The notes: generated from the letters alone by a model not told the origin. A stretch of DNA of 64,000 bases from JAUYIV01 sp040882645 (GCA_040882645.1 JBBEAX010000085.1:62001-126000); one strand, 5' to 3'; shown: positions 34,655 through 44,040, numbered from the stretch's first letter. Made by a program: numbers and translations.

Positions 34655-35716
34655 TCATGTGCCTCTCCCGAGTTGGAGTTCCTCGTCGATTGGCTTCGTC
34701 TGGTGATCCCAAACAACGCCCGGAAGTCGAGCCTCCATAACACCGGCAGCAGACCGGAACCGAACCCCGTCCTCTTGCGGGTGGATCGAACCAAGGCGTT
34801 GCACGTTTTCCGCGTCCGGCAGCAGCTCGGACACACTGGCATCCGGCGGCAACGTAAACACCAAACCGAAGTCAGCCGATCCACTGAGGGCAAGCGCGTA
34901 CGGCGGGATTCCGGCGAGGTCAGCGACGCGCGCCACGACTGGGTGTGGCTCGAAGAGGGATGCGTCGACAACGGCTCCAACGCCGCTCATCGCGCAGATT
35001 TGAGAGACGGTCGCCTTAATGCCGTCAGAATTGTCCTGCGCTGCGATCCTCCAACCGGACGCCGCGAGCCCTTTCCCCACTTCAAGCTGCGGTCGCGGAC
35101 GCCGCCAAGACTCCGCTAAAGCCATCTCCATGGAGCTTGGGAGGGAACCGAGTCGATCCTTGTTCCTAAAGTAGAGCACTGCCGCTCCAGCGAGTCCTGC
35201 GTCCCCCACGTAGAAGAGTTGGTCGCCCGGGAGACCATTTCGGCGCAGCAATGGTTGCGACGCAGTGAATCCGACGGCAGTCCCTGAGAGGACAAGCCGA
35301 GAGAATCCTCCGATGTCGCCGCCAACCACGGATCCGGAGAACTCGTCGGCAGCTTCACGAATACCCAGGCATATCTCGACGAAGTCGGCGTCCGACAAAT
35401 CGTCTGGGAAGCGGATATTCGTTGTCACGAAGCGCAGTTCGGCTCCCATCGCAGCCACATCGCTGGCGTTCGCGGCTACCAGGAAGTACCCCAGGTCGCG
35501 ATACGACAGAATGCGGAGCTGGAACAGGTAGAACTCCGCACCGCGGATGAAGTCGCTGCCCACCACTAAGTGTCCGCCTGGAATGGCGATAACCGCGCAG
35601 TCGTCTAGGGCGGTAACCCCTTCCACGAGCCGCAACGGCCCCTTGATGTCACGGCCGCGAGAGTCGTCGCCGAAAATGTCGGCGACGATCTTGAGAAACC
35701 CTGCCTCAGAACTCAT
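34655..35716 (-). CDS. ThiL/AIR-synthase-superfamily ATP-binding kinase-like protein
   Basis: 353 residues. The PurM/ThiL/SelD fold is shown by VTALDDCAVIAIPGGHLVVGSDFIRGAEF (read as residues 34-62), YFLVAANASDVAAMGAELR and VVGGDIGGFSRLVLSGTAVGF. ThiL phosphorylates thiamine phosphate; paralogues phosphorylate other small molecules. Thiamine genes are absent from the island, so another substrate is likely. First gene of a coupled ThiL-like/HIT/cyclase operon, which suggests a nucleotide or phosphoryl-metabolite pathway unique to this element. Confidence 0.75.
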   Translation of the reverse strand: MSSEAGFLKIVADIFGDDSRGRDIKGPLRLVEGVTALDDCAVIAIPGGHLVVGSDFIRGAEFYLFQLRILSYRDLGYFLVAANASDVAAMGAELRFVTTNIRFPDDLSDADFVEICLGIREAADEFSGSVVGGDIGGFSRLVLSGTAVGFTASQPLLRRNGLPGDQLFYVGDAGLAGAAVLYFRNKDRLGSLPSSMEMALAESWRRPRPQLEVGKGLAASGWRIAAQDNSDGIKATVSQICAMSGVGAVVDASLFEPHPVVARVADLAGIPPYALALSGSADFGLVFTLPPDASVSELLPDAENVQRLGSIHPQEDGVRFRSAAGVMEARLPGVVWDHQTKPIDEELQLGRGT

Positions 35717-36166
35717 CGGTGGCCTCGCTGCGGGCGGCGCGCGTCGACTAGCGAATACCTCTTATCGCCAAGGAGGTGAGTTCGCCTTGAGGAGGCGTCG
35801 TGGAGGTCGCTGTTGTTCCGACTAGTGAATGACATTATTGTAATCATAGGCTTGGGCTGCCCCGGGAGCGTACACGCCACTCGCAATTGCCGTGGCGCTC
35901 AAGCCCCACTAGGTCTCGCACCCACTGCACCGTGCTGTCCGATGCTCGGCGATCCCGTGTTCCCTCAACAGCGAGTCTGACCGCACCCGAGTCTTCACGC
36001 GGCGCATCGCGGTGCCGCTCTGTGCGTCAGGCTGCCGCTTCGTGCGCGGGACGTCTGCTGCTCTCGCGTGCTCGAGGTGCTTGCGGGGTGCCACGGAAAC
36101 GCCGTTGGGTTTCGGCCTGATCCTTGCGGGTGCGACGGGTACTGTCGCGCCACTCAACCGATCCCC
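35717..36166. other. Divergent control region of the ThiL-like operon and the large nuclease-like gene
   Basis: 450 bases without a convincing gene. The only AT-rich patch (GACATTATTGTAATCATAGG around 35829-35850) is a plausible promoter element for either direction. No clear repeats or hairpins. Confidence 0.35.
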
Positions 36167-39100
36167 ATGACCCGACAGTCACAACCCAGGACCATGAAGC
36201 ATCTCGCAAGCACAATGACTGGCTTGCGCGACCACCTAATCGTGGCTTCGGCAAGCCTGCAGTTGATCCCCAAGAACGCCACGAAGTGGGCGAGGTTCGA
36301 GAGACTCCTTGAACTCGCCTCATCGCTGCGACCCGAAGATGTCCCCAAGCGAATGCCCAAGAACCTGCTGCGGAAACTCCTCACGTCGTCCCCCATAGCG
36401 ACGCCCCAGATCATCTCTGGTGAAGTCCCCTTTGAGGAGCCCTTCGTGACGGTGATCACTTTCTTCGGGGGCAGCTACCGGGTCGTCTCAGGAGGGGCTT
36501 CAGCAGCAAGCGTTGGCTGCCAGCTGCTACTCGACGCAAGCCGCCTTCTTCCGGACGACGACGAGTCCACTGAGTTCAGGGAGCGGTTGTTCCTGGATGC
36601 CGAGATCGCTCTGAAGCTCTCTGATGCAGTGTGCGAGAGGGCTGGCCTCGGACGGTGGATGTCGCCGTCTCTCTCGCCCAAGTCCGAGGTGGTTATCCCG
36701 GCCAGTTCTGAGTTCGACCGCCTCGGCAAGGCCGTGACGTTCTCGCCGGACGACCTGGGTCGAGTGCTCGGAACTGCAGCAGAGTTCGTCGATGTGCTCA
36801 TGGCCTCGGGACGGTTGGACTTGGTCGATCATGACCAAAAGGGGCCGACCGATGATCGGATCTACCTATATCCGTTGGTTCGGACCTCGAGCGGCGATGT
36901 GATTGTGGCTCTCCCGAGCGGGCTCGCCGGATCAATCATGCACCGAGGGTTGGCGCGAGCGGTTGAGCTGGGAATCGAGGAGAGGGTGGTCAATTCGCTC
37001 CACCGCGCGACGCAGATGTCACTTCGCCGCGCCTTCGCGCGAGTTCGTTGGTCGCGGGTTCAGGGTCCCAAGACGCTAGACAAGCCGGCCAACTTCCAGG
37101 AGACGTTCTATCGCTTCGATCTCGACAAGGTGGCGCATGTCGTTACAGTCATAGATCGTCTCGACGACTACGTCCCAGGTGAACCATTTGGCCATGCGGA
37201 CTTCTCGTCGGTGCAAACCGAACTGCATCAGAGGTTTCCCGAGATCCGTTCGGCCGTCCGCTCACAGTCACCTGAGGTGTCGGTTCTTCATGTGGTGTGC
37301 AGTGCGCCCCTCGGCCGATCCCACTTCATGGGGTTCGAAGACACCTCTAGCGATGACACATCGGCCCTCCTCGCTGCGAGCTTGGACGACATCGATCTCA
37401 TCGCCCGACTCGAGAAGTCCGATCGCCTGGCACTGTGGAAGTTCGCTCTCGCTTCTAAGGAGCTCCACCGGCGGTCGCGCGTCTTGTCCTTCTCCACGTT
37501 CGACGAGTACGCCATCTACCGAGATCACGGTCACAGCTACTACACGAGTGACGATCGTCACCCAACCTTCGTGTCAGTCCAACCCGGTTCCGGGGGCGAC
37601 TTGAGAGTGAACGAACGCCAACGCATAGACCTTCACGCAGTTCCCCTGCCAGAGGGTGGGAACGTTGTTGAGGTGACTCGGTGGGCCGCCGACGATGCCA
37701 CGCCCGTGTACCAACCCGACATGCCGGAGTTCCACCCGTATCACCGGGTCGAACTGCAGGTGCCTTGCTGGGTGATCCCCTCCCCAGAGGTGGCAGAGGA
37801 GGAGAGGCTGAGTGAGAAGTTCGCTGAGGCGATCGCGTTCTGGCTCTGGCGCTGCGAGTCGCTTGTTGGATCCGCACTGGATCGGCTGTCCGGACGGTGG
37901 GAGAAGCTGATCGCAACAGTACGGGTTACCGAGCAGCGCCACGACCCGAGCGGGGATTCGGAACTGCACCCGGTGGCCGAATGGCTGCAGGTCGAACTTC
38001 GACCCTCGGAAGGTCGAGTGGACTTCCTGATCGCGGAGACCGCCAGGTACCGGTTGGCGCGCCCGGACAACGAAGCCGAGAGGGAGATCGCCATAGCGCT
38101 AGTCGAGGCAATCCATGACTTAGCAGGCGAGCGGCCAACGGGCCTGCGAGCACAGGTGAAACAGGCGATCCCAATCGGCGAGATGAGAATGATCCAGGTC
38201 CTGGACGAACGTGACGACGCTCTTCTGACGCTAGGTGAGATAGCTGAGCCACGACTCCTCCCGGACGCTGACGTGGAACTGCTGCTTGACTCACTCGGCG
38301 AATTCGCGTCGAGCGATCTGGGCCTTGCACAGGGCCCCATTCCATCAACTGGCCGGACTCAGGTACTGAATTCGATCGTGGAAGAGTTGTCCGATCAGCT
38401 CATGTCGGAGCTATCGGGGATAGAGCCGGACGGTCTCCTCGAGTACCTCACAGGAGAGAGAGAAGCTCTCCTCTTCTTGGAGGCGAGGGGTCGACTCACG
38501 CTCCCATCACTGGTTGCTTGCTTCGGTGAGCAATCGTCCGGGGCACGAGAAGCGGTGGAGTCAGCGCAAGCGCTCGTTTCCACATCGGTGGCAAACCGCT
38601 ATCTGCTGGAGGCCGCCACTGCGCGTCCCCCCGCAGGCGAGCGGCAGATGACGCTGAGCGTCTATGACCACCTGCTAGCCCTTGCCAACCAGATCATCCA
38701 ATACGGGTTCATGAGCGACGCCATCCGGCACGAGCTGTCCTCCGTGGAGTTGTCAATCCTGCCTTCGGGGAGACTTGGGTCTAGCCGTGAAGAGCCGTAC
38801 CTGGAAGCACTAGCGGCGTTTCGCGATATGACCAAGAGCCGAGCCGTTAGTCATGCGCGTGAACGGTACGCAGCGCATTGGGGAGAACGAGATGAAGAGC
38901 CGATCGATTTCGACCCGACCGAAGTCGACGAGGCGTACCACCAGGAATTCGGTATCAGTGCAACTGATCTTGCCCACCTCACTGGCGATCTTGTCGAGCT
39001 AGCGCGGTCTGAGCGGTACCAAGTCGCGACTCGGGCGCTCGATGACCTCGGAAGTGAGCTGTGCAAGTCCCTGGGGTGGTCACGGGATCGTGTTCGCAGC

Positions 39101-39913
39101 GGGCTTCAACTGCTCTCATTGGATGAAGTCGCGGAATTTCCACGAGTCGCGAACCGGGCAGACGTCTACCCATGGCGTTACGGACGCAATCGCTCCGCTG
39201 CCCGGCGTCCGCTGTGCGTCCGCAGTAACCCAGCGGGTGATCTCGAAGCTGTTTGGGGAGCACGCGGCACGTACCGATCCGCCGGCTACCTGGTTGATCA
39301 AGTGAGATCGGGTCGGCTCAACGCGAAGTCGCGCGCTATGAAGCGGTACATCACATCGGTACGCCAAGCCGGCAACGACGCTTTCAGGGGCGATGTCGCT
39401 GAGTTCTTCAGGGGGCTTGGCTACAGCGATGTCCGAGAGGACGTGAAGAAGTTTGGCCAATTCCGGCTACGTCGACCCAACGGAGAGGATCTCGGCGACG
39501 TGGATGTCTTGGTCATCGACCGGGCGCGGAAGGTACTGCTCGCGACCGAGGTGAAGGACTTCGAGTTCGCGCGAACGCCCGCCGAGCTCAGCCATGAACT
39601 CGACAAGCTGCTCGACGGGCCGCGATCAGCCGCCCACCACCATGGGGAGCGACTCGACGCAATCAAGCGGGACCTACCCCGCTTGTTGGAAGGGCTCGAT
39701 GCATCGGACTCGGACGAAGACTGGGAAGTCCGCGGTCTGATAGTCACTAGTGCTGACCTGATTACCAGCCGATTCCCGAAGGCGCAGAGGCTAAGCCACG
39801 GGTTGACAGTGACGCCGTATGAGTTGCTGCAGAACAAGGGCCAAGGGGAGCTGACAGGCAGTGCGAGCAAGTCGACCGCCACGAAGAAGCGGAAAGGTCG
39901 CCGCCGCCGGTAG
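36167..39913 (+). CDS. Large protein of unknown function with C-terminal PD-(D/E)xK nuclease-like motif
   Basis: About 1,248 residues from ATG 36167 (36194 possible; neither has a strong ribosome site). Most of the protein has no recognised domain and lacks any Walker A motif. Near the C-terminus GDVDVLVIDRARKVLLATEVKDF supplies the Asp (about residue 1112) and Glu-Val-Lys (about 1127) of a restriction-endonuclease-like active site, preceded by DAFRGDVAEFFRGLGY. A basic KKRKGRRRR tail ends it. It is probably a nucleic-acid effector in the island; the N-terminal 1,000 residues could be sensor or scaffold. Confidence 0.7.
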   Translation: MTRQSQPRTMKHLASTMTGLRDHLIVASASLQLIPKNATKWARFERLLELASSLRPEDVPKRMPKNLLRKLLTSSPIATPQIISGEVPFEEPFVTVITFFGGSYRVVSGGASAASVGCQLLLDASRLLPDDDESTEFRERLFLDAEIALKLSDAVCERAGLGRWMSPSLSPKSEVVIPASSEFDRLGKAVTFSPDDLGRVLGTAAEFVDVLMASGRLDLVDHDQKGPTDDRIYLYPLVRTSSGDVIVALPSGLAGSIMHRGLARAVELGIEERVVNSLHRATQMSLRRAFARVRWSRVQGPKTLDKPANFQETFYRFDLDKVAHVVTVIDRLDDYVPGEPFGHADFSSVQTELHQRFPEIRSAVRSQSPEVSVLHVVCSAPLGRSHFMGFEDTSSDDTSALLAASLDDIDLIARLEKSDRLALWKFALASKELHRRSRVLSFSTFDEYAIYRDHGHSYYTSDDRHPTFVSVQPGSGGDLRVNERQRIDLHAVPLPEGGNVVEVTRWAADDATPVYQPDMPEFHPYHRVELQVPCWVIPSPEVAEEERLSEKFAEAIAFWLWRCESLVGSALDRLSGRWEKLIATVRVTEQRHDPSGDSELHPVAEWLQVELRPSEGRVDFLIAETARYRLARPDNEAEREIAIALVEAIHDLAGERPTGLRAQVKQAIPIGEMRMIQVLDERDDALLTLGEIAEPRLLPDADVELLLDSLGEFASSDLGLAQGPIPSTGRTQVLNSIVEELSDQLMSELSGIEPDGLLEYLTGEREALLFLEARGRLTLPSLVACFGEQSSGAREAVESAQALVSTSVANRYLLEAATARPPAGERQMTLSVYDHLLALANQIIQYGFMSDAIRHELSSVELSILPSGRLGSSREEPYLEALAAFRDMTKSRAVSHARERYAAHWGERDEEPIDFDPTEVDEAYHQEFGISATDLAHLTGDLVELARSERYQVATRALDDLGSELCKSLGWSRDRVRSGLQLLSLDEVAEFPRVANRADVYPWRYGRNRSAARRPLCVRSNPAGDLEAVWGARGTYRSAGYLVDQVRSGRLNAKSRAMKRYITSVRQAGNDAFRGDVAEFFRGLGYSDVREDVKKFGQFRLRRPNGEDLGDVDVLVIDRARKVLLATEVKDFEFARTPAELSHELDKLLDGPRSAAHHHGERLDAIKRDLPRLLEGLDASDSDEDWEVRGLIVTSADLITSRFPKAQRLSHGLTVTPYELLQNKGQGELTGSASKSTATKKRKGRRRR

Positions 39914-40291
39914 TCGCAGAGCGGTGAGGTGCGAGCATTCACGTTTGCCTCGGCCCACCAGGTAGGCGACCTCGTGGAATCGAACACCGGGTCCGCGTAA
40001 CGACGTGGCTCGAAGTGCTCGAGGGAGCACCGAAGTGCCACCCGGGTGCCATCGCAACATCCTCACTCCGCGTCCACGAGTGGCACAGGAGCACTCCAGG
40101 TGGCAAAACTGACGTTGCGCTTCCGCTCGATCGATCGCGCCGAGTGTGATTCGCGAACTCCCTGGTGCTACGTTCCGCGGGTGGTCTTTCCACCACCCCG
40201 GAAAGGTGAGGACTTGGAGGTCAAGCGTGAGGCCCTTGGCTTCTCGTATTGGCCGATGCGGAGATCCACAAGGAGATGGGGGCTCCACACG
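39914..40291. other. Gap with a tandem GGTGCC-type pair
   Basis: Contains AAGTGCC-N4-GGGTGCC at 40033-40050, the same 11-bp-period motif as at both att ends. In-frame upstream start options for the YaaC-like gene (TTG 40214, ATG 40256) lie here. Nothing else recognisable. Confidence 0.45.
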
Positions 40292-41308
40292 ATGGCCTAC
40301 GCCACCGATCCCTGGGGAGTGATCGACACCGCGGTAGTTGCGCACTTTGACGGTACCGACCGCGAGACACCCCGCTCATTCGTCCGCCAGGCGAGAGAGT
40401 ACGTTCGGGCAGCAGACGGGGCTGAAGCGTACGAGGCCAAGCCCGTCCTCTACTACTACGGCTTCCTGAACCTCGCCAAGGCGCTCAGCCTGATGCGGGA
40501 CGGCTCCACCTTGCTCCGCTCCCGAGTTCATCACGGCCTAAAGGTGATTTCGGCGGCTGGTGCCAAGATCCAAAGCGCCGAGCTCCAGGCCTCTCGGTCC
40601 TCGAGTGCGAGTGCAAGCGCGTTCGCCGAGCTATTTGCCGCACTCACCGGAGGGGCGCTTGGATCCGACCCAGTTGTCCGGCTCGAAGAAGTCATGTCCC
40701 AGATTGTCGTGGGCCACCGGCTTTGGCGAGAGGTCGGGTCCCGGAAGGAACGGTTCATCGGCGTTAGCGAGGTGCGCGTACACCACGACCCATCCGCGCA
40801 CGAGATCTGGGCAACGATTCTTCTGCCAAAGGACACCCTCGATCGAAGAGGAAGATCGGTCGCCGAGGTTCTGCGCGAGTCAGGCCTCGGTGCTGACTGG
40901 CGGGCGGTTGAGAACACCGAGGACAACGCCGGGAGAGACTGCCGACGGCTAGAGCTCACAACTCCCGTGTCATACACGGGGCGCCACTCAGACGTCGTGA
41001 TGGAGTTGGTTGACAGGGTACGACCGAACCTCTGGCGAACGATAACGACCACGCCTCCGTACCGCCGGTACTACCTGTACCTGGCTCCAACTGGTGAGAC
41101 CCGATGGCCGCAACTCGCGAGTGCCTACGCGCTGATGTTCTACCTCGGCCACCTCACGAGGTATACACCAACGGACTTCATCTCGTCCCTGGACGATACC
41201 TACGGGTCCTTCATCCGCGAGTTCCTTGCATCCCAACCTGGCCAATTCCTATTCGAGATGGCATGCGAGTTCAGGCGGCAGGAGGTAACGAAGGCTGGCA
41301 TCACCTAG
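40292..41308 (+). CDS. YaaC-like protein
   Basis: About 338 residues from ATG 40292; TTG 40214 with AGGTGAGG upstream is an alternative. The pattern AKPVLYYYGFLNLAKALSLMRDGSTLL, HHGLKV and the C-terminal YALMFYLGHLTRYTP...FIREFLASQPGQFLFEMACEF matches the YaaC family, helical proteins related to HEPN folds that recur in defence islands. Catalytic residues are not defined for the family. It is followed at once by a strong AGGAGG and a short downstream frame. Confidence 0.72.
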   Translation: MAYATDPWGVIDTAVVAHFDGTDRETPRSFVRQAREYVRAADGAEAYEAKPVLYYYGFLNLAKALSLMRDGSTLLRSRVHHGLKVISAAGAKIQSAELQASRSSSASASAFAELFAALTGGALGSDPVVRLEEVMSQIVVGHRLWREVGSRKERFIGVSEVRVHHDPSAHEIWATILLPKDTLDRRGRSVAEVLRESGLGADWRAVENTEDNAGRDCRRLELTTPVSYTGRHSDVVMELVDRVRPNLWRTITTTPPYRRYYLYLAPTGETRWPQLASAYALMFYLGHLTRYTPTDFISSLDDTYGSFIREFLASQPGQFLFEMACEFRRQEVTKAGIT

Positions 41309-41534
41309 AGCGCAAGGTCTTATCACTGCCCTCGACCTTGTCGATCCCAGGGGAACTGCCTTCCGCTACCCGGGCACACTCCCCGAGCATGTGCGCCGGC
41401 TCTCCCTCGAAAACCTGGCGGAGTCTGCACTTGACCTCGACGCTCAGTTCGACGGCTGGGCTTTTGGCATTCTCGAGGAGCGATCGGTGCGAGCCGAAAT
41501 GGAAGCCGAAGCCCCGGGGCCGTACCCAGACTGA
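41295..41534 (+). CDS. Possible small HEPN-partner protein initiated at CTG
   Basis: 79 residues in a frame that overlaps the YaaC-like 3' end. No ATG, GTG or TTG is available near its beginning, but AGGAGG lies nine bases before a CTG at 41295. The product (ITALDLVDPRGTAFRYPG, then VRRLSLENLAESALDLDAQFDG) has strong GC-third-position character and resembles the C-terminal tail of HEPN-domain proteins. It may be a non-canonical-start gene or the result of a frameshift separating it from YaaC. Confidence 0.4.
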   Translation: MASPRAQGLITALDLVDPRGTAFRYPGTLPEHVRRLSLENLAESALDLDAQFDGWAFGILEERSVRAEMEAEAPGPYPD

Positions 41535-41563
41535 GACCTATTGACGGCGGCATGTCAATGGGT

Positions 41564-41918
41564 CCACTAGGCACCCGACCTAGTGGCATCGGATGCGACG
41601 ACCGCGTCACGACGCCGTCCAGACCCGTGCCGACGACCCCCAGGTGCCACCCAGGTGCCGAGAGGAATGCGTTCCCGGCGTAGCGCCGACCAGGCAGGTG
41701 GCTCCCCGGCGGCCGGACTCTCGCTTGGAAGCCCCTCCCTTGGCTTCCCGTGAATTCGAGAACTTGGTGGGCCTCCCGATACCCGACGATGATCGGAAGG
41801 GCTTCGGAAGTACCGGGGAGGGGCTCCGGTGACCTCGGAGAGAATCGACAGATCGGGTGCGTGAGGATCGCGGTGCACGTGCCCCTCGCGCGGGCGTTTT
41901 CTTTTTGGGGGGATGTCC
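41564..41918. repeat. Dispersed direct repeat, copy 2 (about 355 bp)
   Basis: Starts with a perfect inverted repeat CCACTAGG-N7-CCTAGTGG (41564-41586), includes AGGTGCC-N4-AGGTGCC at 41642-41659 and aligns with 30889-31237 throughout. It lies upstream of the HEPN-like gene, as copy 1 lies upstream of the UDG-like gene. The 557-base gap 41535-42091 holds nothing else. Confidence 0.8.
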
Positions 41919-42103
41919 CGAGACAGCGTACCGCTGGAGTTTCAATCGAAGCTGTACAGAAAGGGTAGAGATCGCTTCATCACGGCGCATGGTCGAGTCT
42001 CCAACCCTACGATGACCGCCCGTCGACAACCATTTCTTCAGCTAACTCACTGCGCCAGTCCGTTCCAGATGCTTTTGCGGCACCGTCAGCGGTGCCCGAG
42101 GCT

Positions 42104-43399
42104 ATGTTGCCGCAATGGATGACGTGTGTGCCCCCGAGCGTCCAACATCGATGGCGGGCCTGGCGTATGGGTAACCCTCGATTCTGCGGCATCTCACTGC
42201 TCGAGGACTCGGGGCGCCTCAACGCCGGAGCGGCTTTCGAGCTTGCGTCCGCCCCGCGACGAGATGCAGCTGTGAACCTCGGCAGCGCCACCGTTGCTGT
42301 GGCAGCCGGGAAGCCAGTTGTGGTGGTCAGGTGCGCTGGAACCTCGCATGAGGAGGCCCGGGCTACTGGTCTCAGGCTGGCCGATCAGGGGCTTGACCTC
42401 CTCGCGATTCGCGGACTTGAGAATCTATCGATCAAGGGTATCGACGAGGAGCACCTCACCTGGTGGCCCGATCAGCAGGGTCTTGTGATCCGACTGGTCT
42501 CAATTGCGCCCCTGCGCATAGATGTTCCACCAGTGAGGGCGACCGTTCTAGATAAAGAGGGAAACGAGGTCGCGTCGGCGCCAGAACCCGAACCGGACTG
42601 GCACGAGAGCTTCAGGTATTTCCGGCTCTCGCAGGTCTCTGAAGACCTCTTCGATGCCTTCCGGAATGCCTACCTAGCTCTCGAATCGATGCTGAGCGAC
42701 ATTGCCCCCCAGCAAACCAAGGGCGACAAGATTGCCGAACCGGAGGGCAGCTGGTTTCGCCGGGCGCTCGTGGAGGCTGACAAGAAACTCGCGCTTGTCG
42801 ACTTCGCTCCAGCTGGAACCTCGGATCCGGTGGATCATCTCTTTCGAGAGCTGTACATCGACATGAGATCGGCCATGTCGCATGCCAAGAGCGGGAGGAA
42901 GGTGTTGCTTCCGCGCAATGAGGTCGAGCGCGCGGCGGTCACAGCCAGCCTTGGGCGATTGGTGCAGCTCTATCTCGCGTTGGCGAAGGAGCACCTGGGT
43001 GCGAGGCGTCGAGGAGGTGGCATGTTCGCAGCGGGATTCCGAATGATGAACAAGCCCCTTCTCGGCAGAATGGAGGTGTTCGCGAGTGACGATCCAAGCT
43101 CATTCGACCCAACATCCACCAGCCTGAACCCTGCAGGAGGGGAACTTGTTCGGCTCACTAGCTCTGAGGATCTCGATGACGCTACGCCGTTCGTGCTGAC
43201 GCGTTTGTATTGGAGCACCGCCAAGTCGCTGAAATCTCTGTCAGCAGTCCGACGCGTGGGAGGAGCAGTTGACGGCGCTCCGGCGATGGCTTCAGTGTTG
43301 GAAGGGGATCTTGAGCTTGGTCTGGCGTCACGTTTTGAGGTCTTGCTGGGGACCCGTGGAGTGAACCTCAATCAGCCGCGAACTCGGTACCTGTACTAG
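42104..43399 (+). CDS. HEPN-like domain protein of unknown function
   Basis: About 431 residues from ATG 42104 (GTG 42092 and ATG 42119 also possible). The middle (DLFDAFRNAYLALESMLSDIAP, then VDHLFRELYIDMRSAMSHAKSGRK) has the helical pattern and R-x4-H motif (Arg255, His260) of HEPN ribonucleases. The first 140 residues are beta-rich and unassigned. HEPN proteins cleave RNA in toxin-antitoxin and abortive-infection systems; here no paired nucleotidyltransferase is visible. Confidence 0.6.
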   Translation: MLPQWMTCVPPSVQHRWRAWRMGNPRFCGISLLEDSGRLNAGAAFELASAPRRDAAVNLGSATVAVAAGKPVVVVRCAGTSHEEARATGLRLADQGLDLLAIRGLENLSIKGIDEEHLTWWPDQQGLVIRLVSIAPLRIDVPPVRATVLDKEGNEVASAPEPEPDWHESFRYFRLSQVSEDLFDAFRNAYLALESMLSDIAPQQTKGDKIAEPEGSWFRRALVEADKKLALVDFAPAGTSDPVDHLFRELYIDMRSAMSHAKSGRKVLLPRNEVERAAVTASLGRLVQLYLALAKEHLGARRRGGGMFAAGFRMMNKPLLGRMEVFASDDPSSFDPTSTSLNPAGGELVRLTSSEDLDDATPFVLTRLYWSTAKSLKSLSAVRRVGGAVDGAPAMASVLEGDLELGLASRFEVLLGTRGVNLNQPRTRYLY

Positions 43400-43815
43400 G
43401 GCAACGAGAGGACACTGGAAACCGCCTGGAGCGGCGGGTGCGACCCCCTGTATCACAGCACCCGCAAACTGCAATGGCGGTGACGAGCTGGGTTCCTGTG
43501 GAACGATCCTCAGTCCGAGGCCATGGCGTGAGAGGGAGCCTTGCCCGTCTAGGGGAAACCCGATCAGTAGCAGCTGCCCAGCCGACACCTTGGGGACGAC
43601 CCCGCCCGCATGTTTTTCGCCCGTGACTTGGGTCGTGTCCGATTCGCTGGTGTCACGCGAAGCCAAGTAGGGCCGTTTTCGTGACGTTGCGGGTGTGGGT
43701 GGGCCTCCGGATAGCGGACCTGGTCCGTCGAGGTTTCCGAGATACCACGGAAGGGTTCTCGTGGGCAGCGACAGGGCTGGGGGGCTGCCTCCGCGACCTC
43801 TGGTGGCTGGTCGGG
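43400..43815. other. Gap with no supported gene
   Basis: 416 bases between the HEPN-like gene and the XRE regulator. Open frames here look like chance frames; no hairpin, repeat or RNA gene is seen. Confidence 0.4.
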
Positions 43816-44040
43816 CTATTTGAGGAGGGCGCTGGCGGGTAGGCCGAGGCCGTCGGCGATCCTTTCGAGGGTGGCGAGGCTGATGTTGCGTTCAGCTCGT
43901 TCGATGCCGCCGATGTAGGTGCGATGCAGTCCGCAACGCAGAGCGAGTTCTTCCTGGGAGATGCCGAGCTCCTGGCGACGGGTAGCGACAGCGTCGGCAA
44001 GGCGGCGGTGGAGGTACTGGGGCGCGCGGCGGCGGGGCAC
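43816..44040 (-). CDS. XRE-family HTH regulator
   Basis: 74 residues from a GTG. LADAVATRRQELGISQEELALRCGLHRTYIGGIERAERNISLATLERIADGLGL is a complete Cro/C1-type helix-turn-helix with nothing fused. It is divergent from the DUF429 gene with a 58-base gap and probably controls it and itself. Likely one of the element's regulators. Confidence 0.88.
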   Translation of the reverse strand: MPRRRAPQYLHRRLADAVATRRQELGISQEELALRCGLHRTYIGGIERAERNISLATLERIADGLGLPASALLK

